Source of the DNA: UBA6168 sp964643005
GTDB lineage: Bacteria; Bacteroidota; Bacteroidia; Chitinophagales; Saprospiraceae
Length of the DNA stretch: 9,738 nt
Assembly: GCA_964643005.1 (NCBI GenBank)
Contig: CAZXQI010000130.1
Span: forward strand, 1-9,738
Reading direction: 5' to 3'
A model generated the notes under the pieces. The model saw only the letters and a list, made by a program, of their open reading frames with translations, was not told the origin of the DNA and made no database searches. Positions 1 to 6,270 of the stretch are shown piece after piece. Within the stretch, counting starts at the first letter, position 1. Each line of letters begins with the position of its first letter. Both the position numbers and the translations under genes were made by a program.

Positions 1-8
1 CATCTATT

Positions 9-248
9 TTATTGATAGTCAATGAGATAAGTGCTTTTTAAGGGACGACTATATACTCTCGCCAACAATTCCGGAGGTATTGAACGAGCTTCTGAATCGG
101 TCATTAACTTAATAGGAGCAAGAAGTTCATCTATCAGTCTGGCCTCTTTCTTACCCTTTTCCATGCCCTTTTCCATGCCCTCCTCAATCAGCTTATCATA
201 AAGGTTTCCAACAACTGCTTCCTCCATGATATTTGCATTTTTGGTCAA
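9..248 (-). CDS. candidate internally started C-terminal Rpn short protein (RpnS-like)
   Basis: In the same frame as the nuclease, a TTG codon at 246-248 lies seven bases after AAGGAGGT (256-263, minus strand), an almost ideal Shine-Dalgarno sequence and spacing. Starting there gives 79 residues (MTKNANIMEEAVVG...), exactly the charged, EKG-repeat C-terminal region without the catalytic core. Published work on enterobacterial Rpn proteins describes short C-terminal products made from internal starts that inhibit the full-length nuclease. Here the product is inferred only. Two cautions apply: Bacteroidota ribosomes generally make little use of Shine-Dalgarno pairing, and the motif could arise by chance from the codons for Lys-Glu-Val. 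A second internal ATG at 225-227 would give 72 residues. Confidence 0.35.
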   Translation of the reverse strand: MTKNANIMEEAVVGNLYDKLIEEGMEKGMEKGKKEARLIDELLAPIKLMTDSEARSIPPELLARVYSRPLKSTYLIDYQ

Positions 249-950
249 GACATCGACCTCCTTTTGAGAAATGGAGAAAGCCCTGAAAATGAAAGTCAAT
301 AATTTTGAGATAAAATCCAGTTTGATTTCGGGGTCGGCTTCTTTGTCCACAAATATAAGAGCCTCGTGCGTAAATTGCTGCGCCAATTCTTCTTTGTCCT
401 GAGCTTTCATTACCGTAAAACTGGCTCTGGCATAGAAACCAATACTGACGCTCAAAAGTTGTTCGTGTGCGATGGCGTTCAGATCAATTAGTTCGTAATC
501 AAAATTGGGGACGAAGCGGGCGAGGTATGAATCCTGAGGATGGCCAAAATGCTCAGTAAAGCTGCGTTTATGCCAGGTCTTGTTCCCGTGATAAACCACG
601 ATGGGAACTACGAGAGACAGGTCATTTTCGTTCTGCAACTGAAGATCGTAAATACCGATCATGTACTTCAGCAGTTGCAGAAAAATCACTTTCGGGACGA
701 AGCTCTTGTGCTCCGGCAGCAGCGTGATTTTAATTTTTTCAGAGGCGCCTTTCATCTGACACAAATAGACCATGTCGGAGAAAAACTTGTCGAGATTTTC
801 GTTGACATAGGTATCCGTCTCCAATTTTAAGGTTCTGAAATCCAGCAGAGCTGCCAGTTGAGGAAAGAAGGTCTTAATCAGGGCGGCGACTTCTTTCTTT
901 TTAGAGAAAGTCGCCATGAACAGACTGTCGTGATGGCTGGGTTTGCTCAT
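9..950 (-). CDS. Rpn-family PD-(D/E)XK nuclease / putative transposase
   Basis: A 313-residue protein of the Rpn (recombination-promoting nuclease, formerly 'transposase_31') family, which are DNA endonucleases linked to recombination and anti-phage defence. Visible from the ATG at 950: the N-terminal HDSLF...F block typical of the family (about residues 7-15), a PD-(D/E)XK-type core with D59 (FFSDMVY) and an E-x-K pair at E80/K82 (LPEHKS), a LKYM helix, then the VVPIVVYHGNKTW block (about 114-126). The C-terminus is charged and carries repeated EEGMEKGMEKG units, also typical. An in-frame TTG at 980 would add ten residues, but the family match begins just after the ATG at 950, so I chose that; the ATG at 915-917 would remove the conserved HDSLF. 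Neither upstream start has a Shine-Dalgarno sequence. It is divergent from the tricorn-like gene and looks more AT-rich than its neighbours, which suggests transfer. Family is confident; biological role is not. Confidence 0.88.
   Translation of the reverse strand: MSKPSHHDSLFMATFSKKKEVAALIKTFFPQLAALLDFRTLKLETDTYVNENLDKFFSDMVYLCQMKGASEKIKITLLPEHKSFVPKVIFLQLLKYMIGIYDLQLQNENDLSLVVPIVVYHGNKTWHKRSFTEHFGHPQDSYLARFVPNFDYELIDLNAIAHEQLLSVSIGFYARASFTVMKAQDKEELAQQFTHEALIFVDKEADPEIKLDFISKLLTFIFRAFSISQKEVDVLTKNANIMEEAVVGNLYDKLIEEGMEKGMEKGKKEARLIDELLAPIKLMTDSEARSIPPELLARVYSRPLKSTYLIDYQ
154..177. repeat. 12-base perfect tandem duplication inside the Rpn gene
   Basis: Two identical adjacent copies of CCCTTTTCCATG (154-165 and 166-177) encode the repeated GMEK units of the Rpn C-terminus on the minus strand. 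The unit is a multiple of three, so copy-number change by slippage would lengthen or shorten the protein by four residues without a frameshift. Confidence 0.85.
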
Positions 951-1145
951 AGCAATGGAAGTATGAAAGGACTTGTGCAATTCCGATAAGCTGCAAAAAT
1001 CCGATTAAAGGGAGTTAAATTCTTTTGTACACTGTCAAACAAAGCCGGAAGACAGGAAAATGAATCGGGAAAAATATAGGCGCCATGAAACAGGACTTCA
1101 CTATCTTCACCGCGAACAGAATTCAAACAAAAACTGAATCAAACT

Positions 1146-4100
1146 ATGCTTAGATTTTCTTCCCTTTTCGTCATCCTAATTTTTCTATTCCAACAGAATT
1201 ACGCACAAACCGAAGCCCTATGGCTTCGCTATCCAGCAATTTCTCCCGACGGCAAAACCATCGCATTCAGCTACATGGGAGATTTGTACAAAGTGGCGGC
1301 AGAAGGAGGCGTAGCCACTCCGCTCACCGTACACCAGGCGCACGACTTCATGCCCGTATGGTCGCACGATGGCCGGCAGATAGCCTTTGCCAGCGACCGC
1401 TATGGCAACTTTGACGTGTTCGTCATGCCGGCGACCGGAGGACAGGCATTCCGTCTGACCTATCACTCGGCGCATGAATTCCCCAGCGATTTCACCGCTG
1501 ATAATCAGGAGGTCATTTTCGCTTCCAGTCAGTTGGACGCCGCCGAAAACCAGCAGTTTCCGAGCGCTGTATTGCCGGAGTTATACCGCATTTCCACAAA
1601 GGGCGGCATGCCCCGGCTTTTCCTGACAACGCCGGCTCAGGATGCCCGCTTTGACAGCAGGGGCGAGTTTCTCGTCTTTCACGACAGGAAAGGCTATGAG
1701 GACGAGTTTCGCAAACACCATACTTCCAGCGTCGCCAGAGACGTGTGGAAGTACGATCTGGCTACCAAAGAATACACTCAGCTCACCAAGTTCGAAGGAG
1801 AAGACCGCAATCCGGTCGTGGCTCCAAATGGGCAGGACATTTACTTTTTAAGCGAAAAAAGCGGCTCGTTCAATATTTGGAAAATGAGCCTCAACGGCAG
1901 AGCGCCCACGCAGGTCAGTTTTTTGGATAAACATCCGGTGCGCTTCCTGACCATGAGCAACGACGGTACGCTTTGCTTTAGTTTCGATGGAGAGCTTTAC
2001 ACCATGAAGGAGGGCGCCCGGCCAAAAAAATTAGCGGTCAGCGTGCTCAATGACGGCCGCGCCACCCCGGAAAAGGTTCTCCCTGTCAATGGAGGCTTCT
2101 CGGAAATGGCGCTTTCCCCCAACGGCAGGGAAGTAGCCTTCGCATATCGCGGAGAGGTGTTCGTGGCTTCCGTAAAAGAAGGAACTACCCGCCGCATCAC
2201 TAACACACCGGAACAGGAGCGCTCCGTGAGTTTCAGTCCCGACGGGCGCTCTATTCTGTACGCCGCCGAACGCAACGGCAACTGGAACATTTACCAGACC
2301 TCGCTGACCCGGGAGGAAGAGAAATATTTTTTCAACGCTACCATTTTAAAAGAAACAGAAGTGATAGCCTCGCCTGCCGAGGAATTCCAGCCCGCTTACT
2401 CTCCCGACGGCAAAGAGGTCGCCTATTTAGAAGAGCGCACCACCCTGAAGGTTGTCAATCTGGCCACCAAAGCAGTGCGGACGATCATGCCCGCTCACAA
2501 AAATTACAGCTACTCCGATGGGGATCAATGGTACCAGTGGTCGCCGGATAGCAAGTGGTTTTTGGTGGAATTTTATCAGGATTACCAGTGGGTGAGCAAC
2601 GTCGGTTTAGTGAGCGCTGAAGGAGGTAAGGATATCGTCAACCTGACCCAAAGTGGCTACACTAATGGCCGCCCTAAGTGGGAAATGGACGGCAAAGCCA
2701 TGCTCTGGTTTAGCGACCGCGACGGCATGAAAAACCACGCCAGTTGGGGAGCGCAATCCGATGCCTACGCCATGTTCTTCACGCAGGAGGCCTACGACAA
2801 ATTCACTTTGAGTCAAGAGGACTTTGAATTAAAAAAGGAAGAGGAGGACAAGGCCAAAGACGATAAGAAAGAGGAAAAAGAGGAGAAGCCCTCCGAAAAA
2901 ACTAAGGCGGACAAAAAAGATGCAAAGCCTGCCACCGCTGTAAAAGATAAAAAGGAAAAGGACATTGAACCACTCCAATTCGAACTCGACGGCATCGAAG
3001 ACCGCAGGCAGCGACTCACCATTCATTCCTCCCAGTTGGGCGACGCCGTTCTTTCCAAAGATGGAGAAAAACTGTTTTATCTCGCCAGATTTGAAAAAGG
3101 CTGGGACTTATGGCAGACAGAACTCCGCACTAAGGAAACCAAGATTTTAGTAAAAATGGACGCCGGCAGCGCCGGAAGACTCGCCCTCGATAAAGACGGA
3201 AAAAATCTGTTCATGCTCGCCAATGGCAGCATTTCCAAAGTGGAAGTGGCCGGAGGTAAAAAGGAAAACATCAGCGTCAAAGGCGAAATGCTCCTCAACG
3301 AACCTGCCGAAAAAGATTACCTCTTCGAACACGCCTGGAGGCAGGCTAAAAAGAAATTTTACAAAACAGACCTGCACGGCGTGGACTGGGATTTTTATAA
3401 AAACGAGTACGCCCGCTTCCTTCCCTATATTGCCGACAACTACGACTTCGCCGAACTGCTCAGCGAATTACTCGGCGAGTTGAACGCCTCGCACACCGGA
3501 GGACGCTGGCGTCCCAGCGATCCCAACGGCGACGCAACTGCTTCCTTAGGCTTGTTCTACGACCAAAACTATACGGGCTCTGGCCTGAAAGTCAAAGAGG
3601 TCATGGCAAAAAGCCCGGTGGCAAAAAGCGATTCCAAACTCAAGGCGGGTATCGTCATCGAAAAGATTGACGGTCAGGAGATCGTCGCCACCACGAATTA
3701 CCATAGCCTGCTTAATCGCAAGGCGGGTAAGAACACCCTGCTGTCCCTGTACAATCCAACAACCAAAGAGCGCTGGGAGGAAGTAGTAAAGCCCATCAGT
3801 CAGGGTCAGGAAGACGAACTGCGCTACCGCCGCTGGGTGGAGCGCTGCCGGTTCATCGTGGATAGTCTGAGCGACGGGCAAATCGGCTATGTTCACGTGC
3901 GCGGCATGAACGACCAGAGCTACCGCACCATTTACGAGGATGCCCTGGGCAAAAACTACGAGAAAAAAGCCCTCGTTGTCGACACCCGTTTCAATGGTGG
4001 AGGATGGTTGCACGACGACCTCGTCACCTTCCTCAGCGGTAAAGAATACGTCACCTTCCGTCCCCGCGATCAGGTTATCGGCAGCGATCCGCAATTCAAA

Positions 4101-4418
4101 TGGCGCAAGCCCAGCGTCGTCGTCATGGGAGAGGGCAATTACTCCGACGCCCACATGTTTCCCTTTGCTTATAAGGCTCTAAATATTGGCAAGCTCATCG
4201 GCATGCCAGTGCCGGGCACGGGCACTGCCGTCTGGTGGGAAACCATGCAAAACGGAATGGTCTTCGGCATCCCACAGGTCGGCGTAGTTGGAATGGACGG
4301 GAAATACCTCGAAAACAACCAACTCGAACCGGATATAAAAGTGATGAACGAACCAGGCCAGGTGAGTAAAGGCCGCGACCAGCAATTGGAGGCTGCCGTA
4401 AAAGAGTTGTTGAAATAA
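1146..4418 (+). CDS. secreted tricorn-like S41 family serine protease
   Basis: A 1090-residue exported peptidase of the tricorn type (Thermoplasma tricorn is about 1070). Residues 1-20 form a signal peptide with likely cleavage NYA|QTE. Two beta-propellers follow (about 25-310 and 315-720), with repeated SPDG/SHDG-type strands (ISPDGK 32-37, FSPDGR 363-368, YSPDGK 418-423, WSPDSK 465-470). Then come a helical C1 domain, a PDZ domain (about 795-885) and the S41 catalytic domain. By alignment with the known tricorn tetrad I assign S782/H783 (LNASHTGG), nucleophile S1000 followed by D1001 (GNYSDAHMF) and E1056 (LENNQLEPD). The DTRFNGGG motif sits at 946-953. The protein should trim peptides in the periplasm or at the surface. 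An unusual Lys/Glu-rich linker interrupts the second propeller. There is no Shine-Dalgarno sequence. All key residues are present, so it is probably active. Confidence 0.93.
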   Translation: MLRFSSLFVILIFLFQQNYAQTEALWLRYPAISPDGKTIAFSYMGDLYKVAAEGGVATPLTVHQAHDFMPVWSHDGRQIAFASDRYGNFDVFVMPATGGQAFRLTYHSAHEFPSDFTADNQEVIFASSQLDAAENQQFPSAVLPELYRISTKGGMPRLFLTTPAQDARFDSRGEFLVFHDRKGYEDEFRKHHTSSVARDVWKYDLATKEYTQLTKFEGEDRNPVVAPNGQDIYFLSEKSGSFNIWKMSLNGRAPTQVSFLDKHPVRFLTMSNDGTLCFSFDGELYTMKEGARPKKLAVSVLNDGRATPEKVLPVNGGFSEMALSPNGREVAFAYRGEVFVASVKEGTTRRITNTPEQERSVSFSPDGRSILYAAERNGNWNIYQTSLTREEEKYFFNATILKETEVIASPAEEFQPAYSPDGKEVAYLEERTTLKVVNLATKAVRTIMPAHKNYSYSDGDQWYQWSPDSKWFLVEFYQDYQWVSNVGLVSAEGGKDIVNLTQSGYTNGRPKWEMDGKAMLWFSDRDGMKNHASWGAQSDAYAMFFTQEAYDKFTLSQEDFELKKEEEDKAKDDKKEEKEEKPSEKTKADKKDAKPATAVKDKKEKDIEPLQFELDGIEDRRQRLTIHSSQLGDAVLSKDGEKLFYLARFEKGWDLWQTELRTKETKILVKMDAGSAGRLALDKDGKNLFMLANGSISKVEVAGGKKENISVKGEMLLNEPAEKDYLFEHAWRQAKKKFYKTDLHGVDWDFYKNEYARFLPYIADNYDFAELLSELLGELNASHTGGRWRPSDPNGDATASLGLFYDQNYTGSGLKVKEVMAKSPVAKSDSKLKAGIVIEKIDGQEIVATTNYHSLLNRKAGKNTLLSLYNPTTKERWEEVVKPISQGQEDELRYRRWVERCRFIVDSLSDGQIGYVHVRGMNDQSYRTIYEDALGKNYEKKALVVDTRFNGGGWLHDDLVTFLSGKEYVTFRPRDQVIGSDPQFKWRKPSVVVMGEGNYSDAHMFPFAYKALNIGKLIGMPVPGTGTAVWWETMQNGMVFGIPQVGVVGMDGKYLENNQLEPDIKVMNEPGQVSKGRDQQLEAAVKELLK
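2826..2966 (+). other. Lys/Glu-rich low-complexity insert in the tricorn-like protein
   Basis: Residues about 561-607 consist mostly of K, E, D and A, with runs such as KKEEEDKAKDDKKEEKEEK. The purine-rich DNA contains several A5-A6 tracts. The insert separates blades of the second propeller and is likely a disordered, surface-exposed loop. Comparable charged inserts occur, from memory, in other Bacteroidota tricorn homologues; function unknown. Confidence 0.8.
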
Positions 4419-4455
4419 ATAAAAAATTAAGACCCGCAGCGTTCACAGCGCATTT

Positions 4456-4489
4456 TCGCAGAGGCGTTTCAAATAAAATGCCTCTGCGA
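4456..4489. terminator. strong hairpin, terminator or leader structure
   Basis: A perfect ten-base stem (TCGCAGAGGC at 4456-4465 with GCCTCTGCGA at 4480-4489) continues through a G-T wobble and three A-T pairs to a six-base loop (4470-4475). The downstream side is followed by CTTCATTTTAT, a weak T-rich tail, and the upstream side is preceded by CATTTT. It lies 37 bases after the tricorn-like stop and 25 bases before the next start codon, so it could end transcription of the protease gene or act in the leader of the phospholipase gene. Confidence 0.6.
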
Positions 4490-4514
4490 CTTCATTTTAT
4501 CCGCTAAATCCACC

Positions 4515-5759
4515 ATGTATAAATACCGCATCCTATTTCTGACGGCCATTGCGATAAGCGCCATACTTCTGGCCTTCGTTCCTGTAAGGCAACCTGCCTG
4601 GGGCTTCTTCGGGCATCGCACGATCAACAGACAGGCGGTATATACCCTGCCGCCCGAACTCATTGCTTTTTACAAAAAGCACATTGAATTTATCACAGAG
4701 CACGCACCCGACCCGGATCGCCGGCGCTATGCCACCATTCACGAAGGCCCCCGCCACTTCATAGACATTGACCGCTACGGCGAACCGCCTTTCCCCGAGC
4801 TGCCGAGAAACTGGACGGACGCCCTGATGCAGTATAGCGAGTACTTTTTTATTAATGAAAAAAACGACACCATCCATCTCCTGTCGGCTGCGGTAAAAGA
4901 ACGGGACAGCCTCGTTCATTTCAATCCCGCTCTTTTCAGGGATTCTGCACAAACGGTTTCCCGCAAAGAGTTTCGCCATTTCTTCACCCGAAATGTTTTG
5001 CCCCTGTACTACGAGCCTTTCTGGGAAATCAGCGTGGGCAGTTTATACGAACTGTTGGGAACTAAGCGACTGAAATGCCGGAAGGCTTTTGCTGTTGACC
5101 ACTTTTCGGAGCATGGCATCGTGCCTTATCACTTAGAGCAAATGTTTAACCGCCTCGTCTGGGCATTTAAGGAAAAAGACAATCAGCGAATTTTGCGCCT
5201 TTCGACGGAAATCGGCCATTATATCGGCGACGCTCATGTGCCGCTCCACACCTCGCAGAACTACAATGGTCAGCTTTCGGGGCAGGATGGAATTCACGCC
5301 TTTTGGGAGAGCCGTCTGCCAGAGTTATTTGCCGACGAGTCTTACGACTATTGGGTCGGTCGGGCAGAACTGATTGAAAACACTCACGAGTATTTCTGGA
5401 ATATCGTCATGGAGAGCCACGCCCTCGTGGATAAACTGCTGGAAATAGAACTTTCGCTCCGCAAAATTTACCCACCGGACGAACAGGAATGTTATGAAAT
5501 GCGGGGCAATAGCATGATCAAAACGCAATGCCCGGAATTTGCCGCCGCCTATAACAAGAACATGGAAGGCATGGTGGAAGACCGAATGAGATCCTCCATC
5601 ATCGGAGTGGGCAGTATCTGGTACACCGCTTGGACGCTCGCTGGAAAGCCCGACCTGCGAAGCATAGTGCAGGAGCCGATTGCCGACAGGGATTCAACGG
5701 ATCTTGAATTGGAAAAGGCCGTAAAAAAAGGGCAGATAAAAGGGAGACCGCACGAATAG
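4515..5759 (+). CDS. secreted zinc-dependent phospholipase C / S1-P1-type hydrolase
   Basis: A 414-residue exported metallohydrolase with the three-zinc fold shared by bacterial phospholipase C and S1/P1 nucleases. Residues 1-28 look like a signal peptide, and cleavage at QPA|WGFFGH would leave Trp29 as the mature N-terminus; that N-terminal Trp is a zinc ligand in both families. Other likely ligands are H34, D84 (HFIDID), H235, D239 and H245 in the signature HYIGDAHVPLH, and H261/E265 in GIHAFWE. The His-x3-Glu pair matches Bacillus phospholipase C (His142/Glu146), whereas S1/P1 nucleases have His-x3-Asp, so I favour phosphodiester hydrolysis of phospholipid head groups. The long segment between D84 and H235 resembles neither classical enzyme closely. 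The C-terminal 30 residues are charged and probably disordered. There is no Shine-Dalgarno sequence and no clear promoter of its own. It follows the protease gene by 96 bases. Fold confident, substrate uncertain. Confidence 0.82.
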   Translation: MYKYRILFLTAIAISAILLAFVPVRQPAWGFFGHRTINRQAVYTLPPELIAFYKKHIEFITEHAPDPDRRRYATIHEGPRHFIDIDRYGEPPFPELPRNWTDALMQYSEYFFINEKNDTIHLLSAAVKERDSLVHFNPALFRDSAQTVSRKEFRHFFTRNVLPLYYEPFWEISVGSLYELLGTKRLKCRKAFAVDHFSEHGIVPYHLEQMFNRLVWAFKEKDNQRILRLSTEIGHYIGDAHVPLHTSQNYNGQLSGQDGIHAFWESRLPELFADESYDYWVGRAELIENTHEYFWNIVMESHALVDKLLEIELSLRKIYPPDEQECYEMRGNSMIKTQCPEFAAAYNKNMEGMVEDRMRSSIIGVGSIWYTAWTLAGKPDLRSIVQEPIADRDSTDLELEKAVKKGQIKGRPHE

Positions 5760-5865
5760 AAATGAGATCGCAGACGGCTGGAAAATATAATGTCTCAATT
5801 CCTTTATCTTAAATCGCCTGTCAAAGTTAAAATAGACGCAGGCTGAGCGCCGAGATAGATACACG

Positions 5866-5903
5866 ATTTTTGGTTTTTGATTTTGATTCCTTTTGGCTTT
5901 TGG
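5866..5903. repeat. imperfect TTTTG(G) short repeat tract
   Basis: Five TTTTG units with variable one- to five-base spacers occur within 38 bases (5867-5872, 5874-5879, 5881-5885, 5891-5896, 5898-5903). The tract is strongly strand-asymmetric (T and G on the plus strand). No coding role is visible. Confidence 0.5.
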
Positions 5904-5955
5904 AATGGAGTGAAGCTTTTCCTTTTCTGATTGTATCCCCCCCACCAACCCCATA

Positions 5956-5986
5956 TTGACGGAGGGCGAATTGTGCTATAGATTTG
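5956..5986 (+). promoter_or_regulatory. Bacteroidota-type promoter, TTG-N20-TAGATTTG
   Basis: TTG at 5956-5958, a 20-base spacer, then TAGATTTG at 5979-5986 match the -33/-7 pattern TTG-N17-23-TAnnTTTG of Bacteroidota housekeeping promoters. The first downstream ATG (6002) opens the IS66 TnpA-like frame 15 bases further on. It could also serve the GMC gene with a long leader. Chance matches are possible in this T-rich stretch. Confidence 0.4.
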
Positions 5987-6001
5987 TCCGAAAACAAGTC
6001 A

Positions 6002-6124
6002 ATGGATAATCAGGAAAAAACGCTCGCTCTGGTGGACAAGCATCGGCAGAGCAGAAGGACGACCAAAGCCTCTTGTGTCTATTTCACGGCAACCCACCCC
6101 TTTGAGCTACCCTCCAAAACTTAG
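6002..6124 (+). pseudogene. short frame with IS66 TnpA-like N-terminus, probable IS remnant
   Basis: A 40-codon frame begins MDNQEKTLALVDKHRQS and continues RRTTKASC. This resembles the start of IS66-family accessory protein TnpA, in which a residue pattern of the type EKxxxLVxxxxxSxxTxKxFC leads into a helix-turn-helix ending in a TFxYW block. Here the match fades after Cys25 and the frame stops at 40 residues, against roughly 90-120 in intact TnpA. No TnpB, TnpC or IS66 terminal repeats are visible, and the other two plus frames do not continue the match. It sits just after a plausible promoter, which would fit the left end of a former element. It may instead be an unrelated small protein; the resemblance is from memory of the family. 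Confidence 0.35.
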
Positions 6125-6172
6125 ACAGACAGACAAAAAGGCAGAGAACTAAGAAATAGTCAAAAAGCAAAC

Positions 6173-6180
6173 TAAATTTG
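6173..6180 (+). promoter_or_regulatory. perfect -7 element (TAAATTTG) upstream of the GMC gene
   Basis: TAAATTTG matches the Bacteroidota -7 consensus TAnnTTTG exactly and lies 87 bases before the GMC start. No TTG or TTTG was found 17-23 bases upstream, so the promoter would lack its -33 element. A weak hairpin (6214-6231) lies between it and the start. Confidence 0.35.
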
Positions 6181-6249
6181 AGCGCGGCTTATCGAAGTTA
6201 GAACGACTCAAACCCTGTTCGCGCAGACAGGCTATTTTAGGCGCCGACA

Positions 6250-6270
6250 ACTCATCACTCATCACTCATG
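6250..6270 (+). repeat. three heptamer repeats ending in the GMC start codon
   Basis: ACTCATC at 6250-6256 and 6257-6263 is followed by ACTCATG at 6264-6270. The third copy differs in its last base, which is the G of the ATG at 6268-6270. The repeats therefore occupy the place of the ribosome binding site. Confidence 0.8.

Larger units (their letters stand above)
5760..6267. other. 508-base intergenic region with decayed and repetitive sequence
   Basis: No full-length gene is visible here. From left to right it holds a TTTTG-rich imperfect repeat (5866-5903), a run of seven C (5937-5943), promoter-like elements (5956-5986), a 40-codon frame with IS66 TnpA-like start (6002-6124), an AGAC triple repeat (6123-6134), a perfect TAAATTTG element (6173-6180), a weak five-base hairpin (CCTGT 6214-6218 with ACAGG 6227-6231) and three heptamers abutting the next start (6250-6270). 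The mixture suggests a site of past insertion and decay. Confidence 0.6.

Noticed and set aside
540..830. 96-codon plus-strand frame opposite the Rpn gene
   Set aside because: It is antisense to the conserved nuclease core and its translation resembles no family I know; the minus-strand gene explains the region.
1076..1084. Shared TAGGCGCC string here and near 6237, both upstream of plus-strand genes
   Set aside because: Only eight bases, at different distances from the starts and with unrelated flanks; probably coincidence.
3546..4154. 202-codon minus-strand frame inside the tricorn-like gene
   Set aside because: It lies opposite the PDZ and S41 domains and is an artefact of codon use there; no recognisable motif.
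5822..5829. TAACTTTG on the minus strand, a perfect -7 element
   Set aside because: No TTG/TTTG at proper distance upstream and no minus-strand gene to its left; it would only be antisense to the phospholipase gene, so treated as chance.
5760..6267. CRISPR array or tRNA in the intergenic region
   Set aside because: The repeats are too short and irregular for CRISPR, and no cloverleaf-like pairing or T-arm sequence was seen.
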